Below the pieces are notes generated by a model. The model was given only the letters and a program-made list of their open reading frames with translations. It ran no database searches and was not told the DNA's origin. Below are positions 36,901-48,783 of a stretch of 64,000 nt of DNA, in pieces. The stretch is from assembly GCA_022393335.1 (NCBI GenBank), contig JAJEKB010021016.1, positions 1,264,575 to 1,328,574 on the forward strand. The letters are read 5' to 3'. Each line of letters begins with the position of its first letter. Position 1 is the first letter of the stretch. Origin of the DNA: Macrotrachela quadricornifera. Lineage: Eukaryota > Rotifera > Eurotatoria > Philodinida > Philodinidae. The position numbers and the translations under genes were made by a program.

Positions 36901-39472
36901 CATCGTTTTTTATACTAAGCGAGTTCTGTTACACATAGATAATAAGATTGTATTTGGTACAAATTGAATTTCTTGAAGAAATTCTTGTATTAGTTCTATA
37001 TTTCTCATTGATGTAACGACGAACGCTCTTCTAGTGACTAAGTAGGAAGTTTTTGCTATGATAGTTCTTACACATTTTAATATAAAAAATTATTCTGTCT
37101 CAACTGGTTACATCAACAAAATAAAGTCTGCAGAAATGAATCCAATGAAGTTCATCACTTGAAAATTAGTTTTCATAGCAATCAGTATCAAACACACATC
37201 TGACAATCAGGACATATTTTCAGTTCATAAAATGACAAGTATAATCATGAAAAAAACTTCGTGCGGATGTCATAAAATACTTTAAGTCAGGTATCAGTGC
37301 GTGTGAATTCATTCTTATCATCATATTGATCATAAAGTACTAATTAATAATATAGCAAACTAACTAAAAACCTTCGACAGTTGATACTTTGAACTTCTCA
37401 AAAACGTAATAAGGAAGAAATTTAAAGGTTTCGTCTTAGCATCTATATGCTATCGCGAGAAATGAAACAATACTAGATTTGTCAGCAAACTTTTGATTAG
37501 TTACCCCAAGTGGAGATAAAGTATGGGGTAAATGATAACACGTTTTTTTTTTTACTTAAATTTTGTGTCAAATAAAGTTGCTCTGTGAGTGGCGAAGAAA
37601 ACACAGCTTTGAAGAAACTTTTTGCAGAAAATTTCCAGGTGAAGAGGATTTTTTTTATTTTTTGGAAGATTCTACATTTCTGTTAATAAGATCAACTCAT
37701 TCAAATGATAACTAGAATTATTAGTAAGTATCATAAAAAATATATTAATAAGTACAACGAGCAAAAATTGATGTTTAACATATGTAAAAAAATGAACGTT
37801 ACACTGAGAGAAGATTAGAATTGTTCATTAATATTTTTTATACGGAAAGAACAAAAAATACATTGTTACCTGCGTCTGGATTTCATGACGATCATCTTTC
37901 ATTTACCAGAAGAGTAGTGGTGCCGAACTGTCGCTCCGCACTCGCCGATGTGGCAGGTATTAAGTATACTTGTTTGGCTAGATATGGTTATTTGCCTTCA
38001 TCACACTGCCAAAATCGTAAAGGATTAGGTGTTTTAAATTTATCATCTATTGACATTTTCAAATATAATTTTATAGAAGAAAAAATTTGACACTTCAAGC
38101 GAGGCCTGTTACAAATTTCTTGTTTAGGAAACATCAAATGCTGGAGAGCACTTAAATTTGGCTTATTCAAAATAGATTTTATATTATAATTTTTATTTTA
38201 GTGTACCATTTGATGTAGCAATTATATTTTTCTGTTTAATGGCTATTGTTATATGGCAATTGTGGTCTGAAAACTATGGAAATAAAACAGCAAAAGTTAC
38301 AACTTCATTTATTTCATCTTTTCGAATTCTTCGATCTGGTTAGTTTATTCATTAATTTTTTTAATCGAATCTAAACAAAATTATTTCCTAAATATACTAG
38401 ATCCTCGTATTGTTTTACTTGGATTAAGTTTTGCTCTATTTGAGGCAGCACTTTATATATTTGTTATTGAATGGACACCAGCACTTACAAGAGCTAGAAA
38501 AGGCATCAATGAGAAACCGTTACCATTTGGTTTAATTTTTGCTGCATTTATGGTAAGATATAATATTTAATTCAATAAAAAGAAAAATATTATTTTTATA
38601 TTAAATTAGACATTTGATTTAATTGGTTCATTAGTTTTTGGTCCACTTGCTAAACGAATTCGACCTCAATCATTCATGATGTAAGTTTTTTTTTTATTAG
38701 AAGATTTCATTGTTCTATAAGATTTATTTCTTTTTTAGTGTAGTTTTTCTATTAGCTGCAATTGGACTAATGATACCATTTGTAGCTCCACATGTCAGTC
38801 AGATAATTTATTGATTTCTATGAATTTAATCGAGAATTTTAGACTTTTGCACTAATTTTATGTGGATTCTTTTTGTTTGAAATCTGTGCTGGTATTTTTC
38901 GACCATCTGCTGCTTTATTAAGAAGTCTATATATTCCAAATGAAGGTATCAATATGATTTTTTAATCTCTAATACTTAGTTATTTTTCTCTGCTATTAGT
39001 TCGAGCAACGATGATGAATTATATGCGTATACCACAACTTATTTTAATGCTCATCATTTTATTAGCTGTAAGTTGTTAAAATAAAAACAAAAAAAATACA
39101 ATATTCTACTGATTGTTTATATTAAAGCATTTTCCATTATCTACAATATTTATAATTTGTTTTTGTTTCGTTCTATTGGCTATGATTCTTATGATTATAT
39201 TGCGAAGGTAATTACATTTACTAAAAGAATATTACGAGATTGTTTAGTAATTTGTTTTTGTGTTTAGTTTAAAATTGCCTGAAGAACCATCACCTGTACA
39301 TGAAGCTCAAGTAGTTCTTGATGAACCATCGTCACCATTATTTCAAATGAAACAACCTCATATACGATCCTCATCATCAGCATCACTTATTCCTCAAGTA
39401 TCAACAATATCTGATGGCGATGATCCATCAATATCATCAAAAACTCATGAAGAAACACCTTTACTTCCTTAA
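30906..39472 (+). CDS. MFSD5-like major facilitator transporter, copy 2
   Basis: The same 14-exon structure as copy 1, with every exon of identical length: 30906-31023, 31092-31236, 31299-31359, 31410-31517, 31572-31617, 33403-33475, 38202-38338, 38401-38552, 38610-38680, 38739-38793, 38843-38945, 39000-39067, 39128-39207, 39268-39472. The product is 473 aa with no stop or frameshift. It keeps the MFS loop signature (SLADR-GRR), GTAFEAWVIEEN, LWSENYGNK and the EETPLLP tail, and differs by scattered substitutions, for example FALFEAALYIFVIEWTP. Intron 5 is enlarged to 1.8 kb by a hAT-like insertion, and intron 6 to 4.7 kb by a MULE and other DNA. The intact frame implies selection on the protein despite the intron load. 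Confidence 0.86.
31631..33350. mobile_element. Non-autonomous hAT-like element in intron 5 of MFSD5-like copy 2
   Basis: 1,720 bp flanked by perfect 8 bp duplications TATGGTTC (31623-31630 and 33351-33358). The ends are CAGGGATGTGCC and, on the other strand, TAGGGATGTGCC (11 of 12 identical), typical of hAT. Copy 1 has a single TATGGTTC at the same intron position, giving the empty site. It has no transposase ORF. Inside are inverted repeats, for example 31753-31855 against 32579-32693, and a smaller pair around CAGTGTGAAAA. Confidence 0.92.
33881..35037. mobile_element. Mutator-like (MULE) element in intron 6 of MFSD5-like copy 2
   Basis: 1,157 bp between perfect 9 bp duplications AAAATAAAA (33872-33880 and 35038-35046); copy 1 has one such word at the equivalent site. 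Terminal inverted repeats start GGCTTGTATTTAATTGATAA and, on the other strand, GACTTATATTTAATCGATCA (16 of 20 identical). They continue as direct sub-repeats of TACTGAACGATCAATAAAA. The 9 bp duplication and the SWIM-domain fragment inside both fit Mutator-like elements. The duplication is low-complexity, which slightly weakens it. Confidence 0.85.
34137..34547 (-). pseudogene. C-terminal fragment of a MULE transposase with SWIM zinc finger
   Basis: An open frame of about 136 codons with no proper ATG at its 5' end, so it is a remnant. It contains a SWIM-type zinc-binding pattern (C-N-C-P-S-F-F-K-E-F-I-C-K-H) around two thirds along and an AT-hook-like GRPKK near its end. SWIM domains follow the catalytic domain in Mutator-like transposases, but no DDE catalytic part remains here. 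It lies inside the element with 9 bp target duplications, on the strand opposite to the host gene. Confidence 0.8.
35411..35650. repeat. Degenerate 35-36 bp minisatellite
   Basis: About seven tandem units. The first two are nearly identical (GCACGG(C/T)GGGAAAAGCTCT...CATCCCAC); later units drift. It is clearly richer in G and C than its surroundings. It lies in the enlarged intron 6 of MFSD5-like copy 2 and is absent from copy 1. Confidence 0.75.
35651..38150. other. Extra intron DNA of MFSD5-like copy 2, unassigned
   Basis: About 2.5 kb with no counterpart in copy 1 intron 6. No domain, terminal repeats or target duplication could be defined. A short ORF at 37821-38090 has no recognised motif. 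Confidence 0.4.
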
Positions 39473-39906
39473 AAAGAATAATAATTCTGAATTTTTTTAT
39501 AACCTGCAATTTAACAGCATTTCTAAATTAGACACTAAAAATACTAATCATAGAATTTTAAAAATTAAACAAGTTAATAAATCATAGATATTATATTTTT
39601 AAACATGTTTTTGTATATTTATCATTATTTTTATTTTGAACTTGTTGCCTTTATTAAACCAAAATGTCATAATAATCTATTAACATAATAATGTTCGTTT
39701 TTATTATCCTATGATATAGAATCTGTTCTAAACTGCCTGATTCATATATATGAAATCTGTTTAAATCATAAAAAGATATATATCTAACCTATTTTCAATG
39801 TCAATAGTTGCATTGGTGTTTATTGGATTAAATCAATTATAAAACTGCTGAAACTATGTTGATGAAATTTTTTAAGTGAGGTCTCCTTACAATTATCGTT
39901 TAAAGT
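39473..39906. other. Convergent 3' flanks
   Basis: The first ~220 bp match the 3' flank of MFSD5-like copy 1 (AAAAAGAATAATAATTCT and later blocks). The rest separates the converging MFSD5-like and DEG/ENaC genes. No gene. Confidence 0.5.
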
Positions 39907-42900
39907 TCAGTCATGAGTTGTTTGTCTCGGTGTATATTTTTTACGAGCGTTCGAGAATGAATAATATTGATAACGAATGAGTCGATAGAGCATTTCAGCA
40001 ACTTCCACCAATGAAAGAAAACTAATGCCTAACCAGAGACCTGTTTGACCACCAACATTCGACAGAACATCAATTCGACTCATTGTTGGTTGTTGTATAT
40101 AATTTTCACTCAGAATTGATTCTCGAACAACATCAATTGCTACATAACTATTTTGAATATGAGTACGCCATGATGTCGACCAATCGCTAGGCAGTGGAAT
40201 TGACGAATTTTCAACAAATACTTTTATGCCATCCATCATCCAATCTAACGGTGCAGAGGCTGATGATATTTTCACCGGATAATCGATAGTAGAACATTCT
40301 TGTTGGCAATCTGGACAAAAATCAGCAGCTACCTTAGGTGAGTTCATGAATTCATTAGCGGCTGTTATATAACAGGTATCAGTCACATTGCAAATTGGGG
40401 CATCAATAATAGTATTTGTGCCAGGTGGAACAATCGACCGAATGGACCACTGATATAAACTCACACAACCACATCGATGATAGCTAGTACAGAATAAAAC
40501 ATCTTTGAAAATTAAACTGACAATAGAAATTTTTAAAACAGCAAACTCGAATGATACACTGCTTTATCAGATTTGTTCATCAATCTACAATTAGTGCTGT
40601 ATACGATAGGCACTATCATCAGAGATTTCTATTTCTATTGAAGAACCTTTTTTTAGATTAAGGAAATATTTCATTCAAAAATTTGTTAAGCCATTGTACT
40701 TGAAGTGTTTCGAATTAATTTCTGTTTGCAAAAGCGAAAAAGTAAGTATGATTAAAGTTAATTATTTCCATGAGAGTTCTATTAAATTTTTTCAAGCATC
40801 ATCATTCATCACTAAAATAACTCTAGCTTGTTAAACATTTAAATCGCATAAATATTGCGTCGAGCACGTTTGCGTTATGACATAACATGTCGAACCATAA
40901 TATTTTATTACAGAAGTTGCTCAGCGATTTTTCCATTGTACATCAAATCATTCTGTTAAAATCAATTCTAACATATGTTTAATACAATTGTTTATCTTCG
41001 GAACATCTTTTCTAATTCTCGAGAATTCTTTTTGGATAACTTTCATTTTGAATATATATCAAAGAATGATCAGATACCTTAAAGATGTACAGTCCACTAC
41101 TTTCTTTATTCCAATATAAGTGCAATAAGATATTGTTCGAGTCATACGACTGACATCTCTCGATAACTCTATGATCGCCTCTGACAACATCAGAAAGTCT
41201 TACTGTATCAGCCCATTAGACTCGAGCAAGCTGATTCTTCACTTCTGTAAGAATAAAACATATTGTTGTTTGGGGCATATGAAAGAGCACCCTGAATAAC
41301 CTCATAATAGGTCCGAAGGACAATGTGTTTCACTCTTACAGTAGAGTAGAAAAATTCTGTTGAAATCTGATTGTTTGATACAATAAGGCACGCATTCAAT
41401 TAGACAGTTTCAAGTGACATCTTATTATTTTTAATAATTTCGTCTGATTTCATTGATTTCAGCTATTGAAATCAGTCTGTTCCCACTCATGTACACCAAA
41501 AAAAGGCATAAGTGTGAGAAAATGGAAAGAATAATATGTACACTATTTGTTCGTAAATTTCCAATTTCCAAAGAGTTTATTTTTATGATCATTACGTTTA
41601 CGCTTTTTATAATAGTGGTAAAAATGCACGAAAGCATTAGTACACTAGTGTGAGAATCTCACAGAAAGTAGATGAGTTTCAGAGCTAACAATGGATGTGT
41701 GTCTACTGTAACGCATAGACATTAAATATGCTTGGGTCAAATGAAAGCTCTTACCGCCAAACTAATAAATTTAAAATATTACGTGACCATAACGTATTCA
41801 GAACAAATTACTTGAGTTTCAAAGTGTATGAAATTTAGGTATAGAAATGAATCAAGTAAGATTTGTCCACTATTGTAAGGATAAAACATAGTGTTATTCG
41901 GGCCGATTATAGGGTTTGTAGGTACCCTGCTCTTTCATATGACTCGAACAATATCATGTTTTGTTCTTACAATAATAGAGTGAGTTTTTTTAGTGCTTGA
42001 TAGAAAACATCATTTTTTATAAGGTACAAAAAAATTCATCCACTATTAAAAGGACAAAATATAGGGTTGTTTTGTCCTTACAATAGTGGACACATCTTAC
42101 CTGATTCATTTTTATACCTAAATTTCTCATACCTTGAAACTCAAGTAATTTGTTCTAGGTACGCTATGAGCACGCAATATTTTAAATTTGTTGGTTTGGC
42201 AGTAAGAGCTTTCATTTGACCTGAACATGTTCGATGTCTGTGCGTTACAGTAGACACATCTTCATTGTTAGAGAAATAAACATGCTATTTTTCATATTTA
42301 GTTTGAGTTGAATATGACATTCTTGACAACTTGTATTTTAGAAAAATAAATGTCTTATGTAGTATTCACTGCTATTTTAATAAGATTCCAATGATAAGTA
42401 ATATATTAGAAATGATAACGAGATTTTTCGACTGTTCATTTTTAGACTAATGGTAATAATCATCGAATTGGTAAATGGGACTGTAAAAAATATCTTAGCT
42501 TTCATTGCATTTTGATTCTTGTGATCACATCTTTACATACAAGTCATTCATGAAATCTTCAATATAGTTTATATGCTGCGTCCTAAGGTTGAAAAATCTG
42601 TTCAGTTAACTCCAACTGTACTTTAGCATCTTTTATGAGCCTATAAATGTTCAATCCATTTCCAAGAATTCAAAAAGCCTCCATCGAAAATCTTCTAAAA
42701 TATTGTAAGAGTACAGTTTTTGAAAGGTTTTTGGCGCTACTGAATTCTAAAAGAAGGTAAACCTAGATCGGTCCTATTAGTATCAATAAATTTCAGCAAG
42801 ATTTTAGGAATTAGCTACATGAAAAAATCTGGTAATTATATTGAAAATTTGTTACGGATATTTCAAATGTTATAATGCTTCTAAGTCAAAACCGTTCATA

Positions 42901-44122
42901 ACTTAAAAATTGAATATCTCTGTTCAGATACATCACCAGCTTCAGTTCCTTAATATCTTGGTGAGAATGATCATTTGGTTTGAACATGATCAATCGTTTT
43001 AACGTACAGTGCAAACTCTTACATACTTAGTGTAACAATTCGTTTTGCATAACATCCATTGATGAAATTATTTTTGAATTCTAATCCTTCATTGACACTT
43101 ACGTGTATGTTTGGATACAAATTGTGACACATATATGTTGTGAATAGCTATAATCGGCATTATCGAAGTGATTGAACAATGCCTGCATAGGAAAGGTAAC
43201 CTGATCAGTACAATGTGAATATGGTGCCGGTAAAAAAGAATAAGATCTCTTTGAAAAACATAATTTATGTTTTTGCCCTGATCCAAATTGTAGACCAGCT
43301 ATGTCGATAAACGGCATTTGACTATTGTCATGGATCATACCAATCATCCCGACACCTATGCACAGAAAGAGAAGAATCTCATTTGATCACGTTATTTTAC
43401 TTACTATCCGTGATAAAACGCACATATTGATGAGTGTGTGTATAGAGACGTAGTTCAAGTTTTCCTGTGCCTCCATTTTCGGTTAAAGATCTTATAGTTC
43501 CATTTTTAACTTTGGCATTAAACGTATAGCAGAGACCATAAGTCGGAGACATAAATGTAAGAAAATCTGCCACTGTGCAATTGAACCCATTATATTTACA
43601 CTGTATCAACATCGAACTGAGTGGATACATGAATTCTTTCAAAGATATGTTGTTACTAATTCTGAATTGAATAAATTCACTGATCAATAAAACTTGATAA
43701 GGTGAGATTGTACTGGTATCAGTGGTATTCGTCAGATTTCTTGTATTTGTATAGTTTATAAACGGTCCAATGAATCGATCGAACTGAATTGGTGATATAT
43801 TACAAATACTAAATGCCGGAAAATATAGTGGCCAATCAATAACCACAGTGATGGATGTTTGAGTGAGATAATCGAAATACACTCGAATAGATTCAATTAC
43901 AAAATAGAGCATAATACTAGTAAATATTAGAGTAGAAACTGACCAAAACACACGATTGTGAACATTTTGACTACGAGCAATACCTGGAAGACCATGAGCC
44001 GTCGTATTAAGACTAAATTCACGAAAAATCGAACGGCGACGTTGCTGCGGCTGATTTTCTTGTAAGGTTTCGATATTGATTGGATGAATGGTAAATGCAT
44101 CTACGATTTGAGGATTTTCCAT
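39907..44122 (-). CDS. DEG/ENaC-family sodium channel subunit (ASIC/FaNaC-like)
   Basis: 515 aa in three exons: 43405-44122, 43103-43355 and 39907-40483. The phases agree, but intron 2 is 2.6 kb, far longer than usual here. Family marks are the N-terminal His-Gly gating motif (H43-G44, in TAHGLPGIARS), TM1 at about 58-79, a large extracellular region with cysteines (ICVTICIQTY followed by HRCGCVSL), and TM2 near the C-terminus with GLWLGISFLSLVEVAEMLYR. The Gly-x-Ser selectivity filter reads GIS. DEG/ENaC channels are trimeric, amiloride-sensitive cation channels gated by acid, peptides or force; the gating stimulus here is unknown. The intron 2 acceptor was chosen (CTGTACTAG before 40483) because the nearer alternative gives a stop. 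The gene converges on the MFSD5-like copy 2. Confidence 0.92.
41681..42275. mobile_element. Foldback element in DEG/ENaC intron 2
   Basis: The arms, about 41681-41890 and 42060-42275, are inverted copies sharing GTGTCTACTGTAACGCA, CAAATGAAAGCTCTTAC and ACAAATTACTTGAGTTTCAA. Between them are related shorter blocks. A diverged piece of the same family (CATATGAAAGAGCA) occurs near 41278. No ORF. Confidence 0.8.
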
Positions 44123-46849
44123 ATATCAATCTATTTTATTAAAAAGATCGATTTATTATAAAAGTTAACTATTTTCACCTAAATGATCTGGCAACGTAGC
44201 TCAAATGTTAATTGACTTCGAGTTATATCTACGGAAACATTTTACAAACTACAGCTGTATCTACTTTCGTACAACTATATTACTGTGAGAATATATTTTA
44301 TTCCTCAATGTTGAATATTTCGGAATCAGTCGCTATGAATTCTGAAATTACTAGAAATTTTTAAGAACTAATTCCGCAATGTTCAACATCGTAGAATAGG
44401 ATGACCGCTCGTGACTGTTGTTTTTAACATGTTACCCTAGTCTCAGTTCTGATCACTTCTGAAAAACTTCTGGACAGATTATTTAGAATCGTAAAATATG
44501 AGAATCCGATCACGACTTCGGAATCATCTAGTGCCTTGCTCAGTACTGTTTTGATACACAGATTTTAAATTTGATCAGAATTCACTTACAATCTTGCCTA
44601 GAAACTTCAAAAGGACCGAAGATCTTACTAAGAATATGTAGGCATCCCATCGAAATGGTGCGGGTTATTCGCAGGTTTCTTGTTGGATATATACTTCAAT
44701 ATCATTCTTCAGTTTTACTACAGATAGTTCGTGAGAAGACTGTTCATACATTGACCAGGATCATAAGTTAGGAGAGTGCTGCGAAATTTTGATCATTAAA
44801 CTATTTCAATTCTAGTCATTTCCAATTTCAGAGTTTTTTCATTTTTATCAAGATGCTTTGCAAGACTTGTTACGAGCGTGAATTTAAGATCTGTTGAGAA
44901 TTCTATCTCAGTATTGGTTAGAACCGAAAGATTAATTCGTACAAAAATCTTTTCAAGAATTTAATGGAGATCCTTTGCAGGATTTGTGTTTTACAATAGA
45001 TTTAGTTTTTGAGATCTCAATTGCTAAACTCGAAGATAAAAAAATTCGTCAATTTATATGACATTGACTACTTTTCTCTAGAAAATATGTATGCATTTTG
45101 CACAAGATCTTATAGAAAATGACGCTTGAAAGAAGGTCACTTTATTTATATATCAGTGTGCATATAATAAGATATGAAATGGCAGCTATATAGTTTCATA
45201 TGTGTCTGAGTTGGAAAGAACAAGGTTCTTGTTATTTCAAAAATCTATCGCAATGTTTTCATTAAATTACAACATTCGAATAAATAGGTCATAAGAGTTT
45301 AAGCCTTTTTTAATCATTTGCGATCGAAACGTTAAACCGGATGGGCTTTTGGTCACTGAATTATTGAGTACGATATATACGTATCCAGCTCAGGACGTGC
45401 GAATCATTGTCGGCCTAAAAGTTTTGGGAAATCATTGGAATATGGAAGCAGCAATTCTGCTTCCCGAACCCATGACTGTTTTTCACCCTTTCGAGAGAGA
45501 GAAGAGATTAGAACCAAAATATATCCGCCTGCCGAATTTCTGCTTCCGAAATCAACCGTTTGTCAAAATCTTTTCACAGAAATCGATGACTTTCCGACCG
45601 CTGGAATCATCAACCTGGGAACATTCAATTTTCCGCAGCTTTTTATCACCAAATGTGTAACGGTTGAAACTTGCATTCAGTAATTGAATGTAATTTCAAG
45701 TATTCACTTTGGTGAAGGTGAGGGTACCAAAAAGGACCATAGGCGCGACCCTGCGTATAGGTGAAAAGAATGGTGGGTTGGCATGAATAGTTGAATAGTT
45801 CCCTCGACTATATCGAGAGTAAAACGAAATAATATGGATTTGCTTACTTGTCGTTGGGTCAAAGGTGAAAAAACACATTACTGTCAAGATTTCAAGTTAC
45901 ATAGGTTACCAAAGATTTTCGAGACCGGAAAATTCGAATCTATCGTTTATTTTATGAAACTAATGATTTCTTACGAAGTCTAACTAAAAGCCTTCAAATA
46001 TGAAAAATCAATTGGCATCGTCAGTTCGGGAAGTTTGCAAACGTTTTTTTTTTGTGAAAAAAGTTTTTAATGAGGAATTTTATTGTAACGTTGGTTTTTC
46101 GCAAAACTAAAGCTATGTAGAATCACTTATCACACAATATGATCTTTGAAATTGGAAATTGCGAATTCTTCTATTATATAGACTGAACTACAGAAAGAAC
46201 TAGTCGTAAGGGATGTCAACGAATAACTAATCGTTAGCTAATGAGATTTACTTTCAATGGAGATTCGTAACATATATCGGCTGTATTGCGCGAAAACCTC
46301 ATAAAGAGTCTGGGACGTTAGAATTTTAATATGATGCAGAGTTTCGAAAAGGATCGAAATATTGAAATTGTAATTGATATTTATCAACAAAAGCTTCTCT
46401 TCAGTATTCTTATCGAAAATTTGTTGAAGCAGGCAGAAATATGGAAGCCGTTAGTCCATGAGTAGCAACTCTAGAGAAATGCCGACAAGTGACTCATCAT
46501 TAGTTTACGGGATTGATATTTATCCTTCTCGTTTGAAGATTTCAATGCAAAGCAAAATATTTTTCCAAGGAACTACGCGAATTCTAGTCTCGCCTACTGA
46601 TTTCAATACTTTATTAACACTACAAAAAAAAAAGATGCGATATGATCTATAGCAAAAAAAATAGCGAGTGCGCTATATTTTCGACTTTGAAATTGATAAT
46701 GTAGCTTTAAAAATCATAAAACATGGAAGATCGAAGACCAAGCTGACTATAGCATCTTCCACACAAAGGATTTATCTTACAGTGATTCTCAGAATGAATA
46801 AAATGGGCTTAATTGAAGATTAAGCGAGTCAGTGCAACGTATATTACTT

Positions 46850-46965
46850 GTTGAATAATTGAATACTTCAATATTTGGATGCTTGAATAATTGATTAGTT
46901 GGATAGTTGAATACTTAAATATTTGCATACTTGAATAGTTAATTAGTTGAGATTTCAAGTATTCA
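46850..46965. repeat. TTGAATA-rich degenerate tandem repeat
   Basis: Words such as TTGAATAATTGAATACTT and TTGGATAGTTGAATACTT recur with short irregular spacing. The stretch is AT-rich and non-coding. Confidence 0.6.
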
Positions 46966-48481
46966 ATAATTGAATTCAACTTTCGATTATTGCCATATTG
47001 AAACGTTAATCGAGAAAAGAGTAAAATTACGATAGAATTGCAACTGACATTATCATTCTGCAGTTTTGTGAAAGCCTTATGCGATCTTTGCATTTTATGA
47101 TGCTATACCAGTCTGGTGACAGCAAAAAATAAAATGAAAACTTGTTATTCCGATTGTTAGCACGAAGCACATCACGATATTCAATAAATCATTCAAAAAA
47201 AATAGTGAAGGCAGAGTAGGTGACATAAGGCATAATCTTCTACCTAATAAAAGAAGGAAAAGAAAATGTTTTTTATATAACGGTTCTTGGTGAAATATGA
47301 TGAGATCCATCGAGCGGTTTTATCGCTTCGAATATATTAAATGAATGCTATATTATTGTTGCCTGTTATTTGGTCTTACATGATGTATTTCTTTCGAGTC
47401 AAAGATTGTGATTAAACAGTATATAAATTTTTATTTGAAATTGATCTCATAGTAAAAGAATACATTCAACCCATGAACATCATTCCCAATAAGATAGTAA
47501 GTTTGCACGTGACGTCGTTGATTACTAAAGAAATATAAACTCATAATGATTTTGCAATTTCTGCTTTTCTACCCTTATTTCTTTTCTTTTCAAAGTCTTA
47601 TCATTTTACAAAGTCAGTGTTTCAGAGAGAAAAGAATGAAAATGAGAGTGAAAGAGAAAACCGAACATTTTTTACAACAAAATAATCGCGTCTATGCCTC
47701 TGGAAAACTCATTCTAGACGACACCTCAGCAAGAAAACTGACTATTGACTGTCAACATTTTTTCGTTAAATACGATAAAAGAAACCATATCCATCTATCG
47801 CTCATGATTGTTCCTTACCGTTAAAATACTCTTATTTTCTCAATCAACGCTCAGATAACTTTTCAAACTGCGCCTTTTGCGTATGATCTGTTTTCTTACT
47901 GCAACATATTAAGACATTGAAAACTGATACACAAAACGCCTGCATACATTCGAATTTATCATTTACATTTCTATTTTATTAAAAAGTTTTATAAATACAG
48001 ATGTTTAAAAATCGTTTAAAATGCATTGCAGTTCAAACCAAGGAATCCATGGTTATTTTTGATTCAAATTGAATTTAAAAAGAAACAACCCTCCGCTTTT
48101 ACCAAGGCGAAGGAGCTAAGAGGACTAGGAAATAATTGTATATTGCTAATAGAATTCATTCATTTCACATATCAACACACAGGGCAGAGTTTAACAAAGG
48201 AAGTCTTCACAATCATTTACTTGCCGAAGTAAATCTTACACTCTGTAAAACAGCTACTCCCCTTTGTAGAGTGCAGGTAGGATTAAAGGTGAGAGTGAAG
48301 GGATTAAGGAAACGACCCCTCTTTTTTGACCATTTCTGGATCTCAAAGACGGCAAGGTCGATCAAATTGAAATTTTCACTACAGATAGAACATCTAAAAT
48401 GATGAGACACGTGTTCCAGGTAAAAGTTCTATAAGGCGGTTTTCATGTTTTTTTTTATGCAAAAACTTAATTTTCTATAGG

Positions 48482-48783
48482 TCCTCATCTTGCCAAGGAC
48501 AACCCATTTCTAACTTTGTCCAATTGGACTGAACGTTTCTTTGGGAATAGCTACGGCTATATCTCAGAGTTATTTAAAGCTTTTCCAAAATTCTCACTTC
48601 CTTTTTTTTTGTTATAAAAAATATACGTAAAGATTTTTAATCTTCAAAAACTTGTAAACCTGGAAGGAATGGTCAGAAATAACAACGGCTAAAACTACCT
48701 TTGGAGAATACTTCAAAGTATCTATGATACAAATCTGAACTCGATCGGACGAAGTTAAAGGGAAGTTGTCCTTGGCACAATCG
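48482..48783. repeat. Imperfect inverted repeat
   Basis: About 48482-48537 and 48727-48783 pair in opposite orientation around TGCCAAGGACAAC and a diverged TTAACTT(T/C)GTCC. A third, weaker relative lies near 51820 (AGTCCAATCGGATAAAGTT). It is probably an old repeat family. Confidence 0.5.

Noticed and set aside
45349..45683. Overlapping plus-strand ORFs in two frames
   Set aside because: No recognisable domain, no splice partners, and both frames equally open, as expected by chance.
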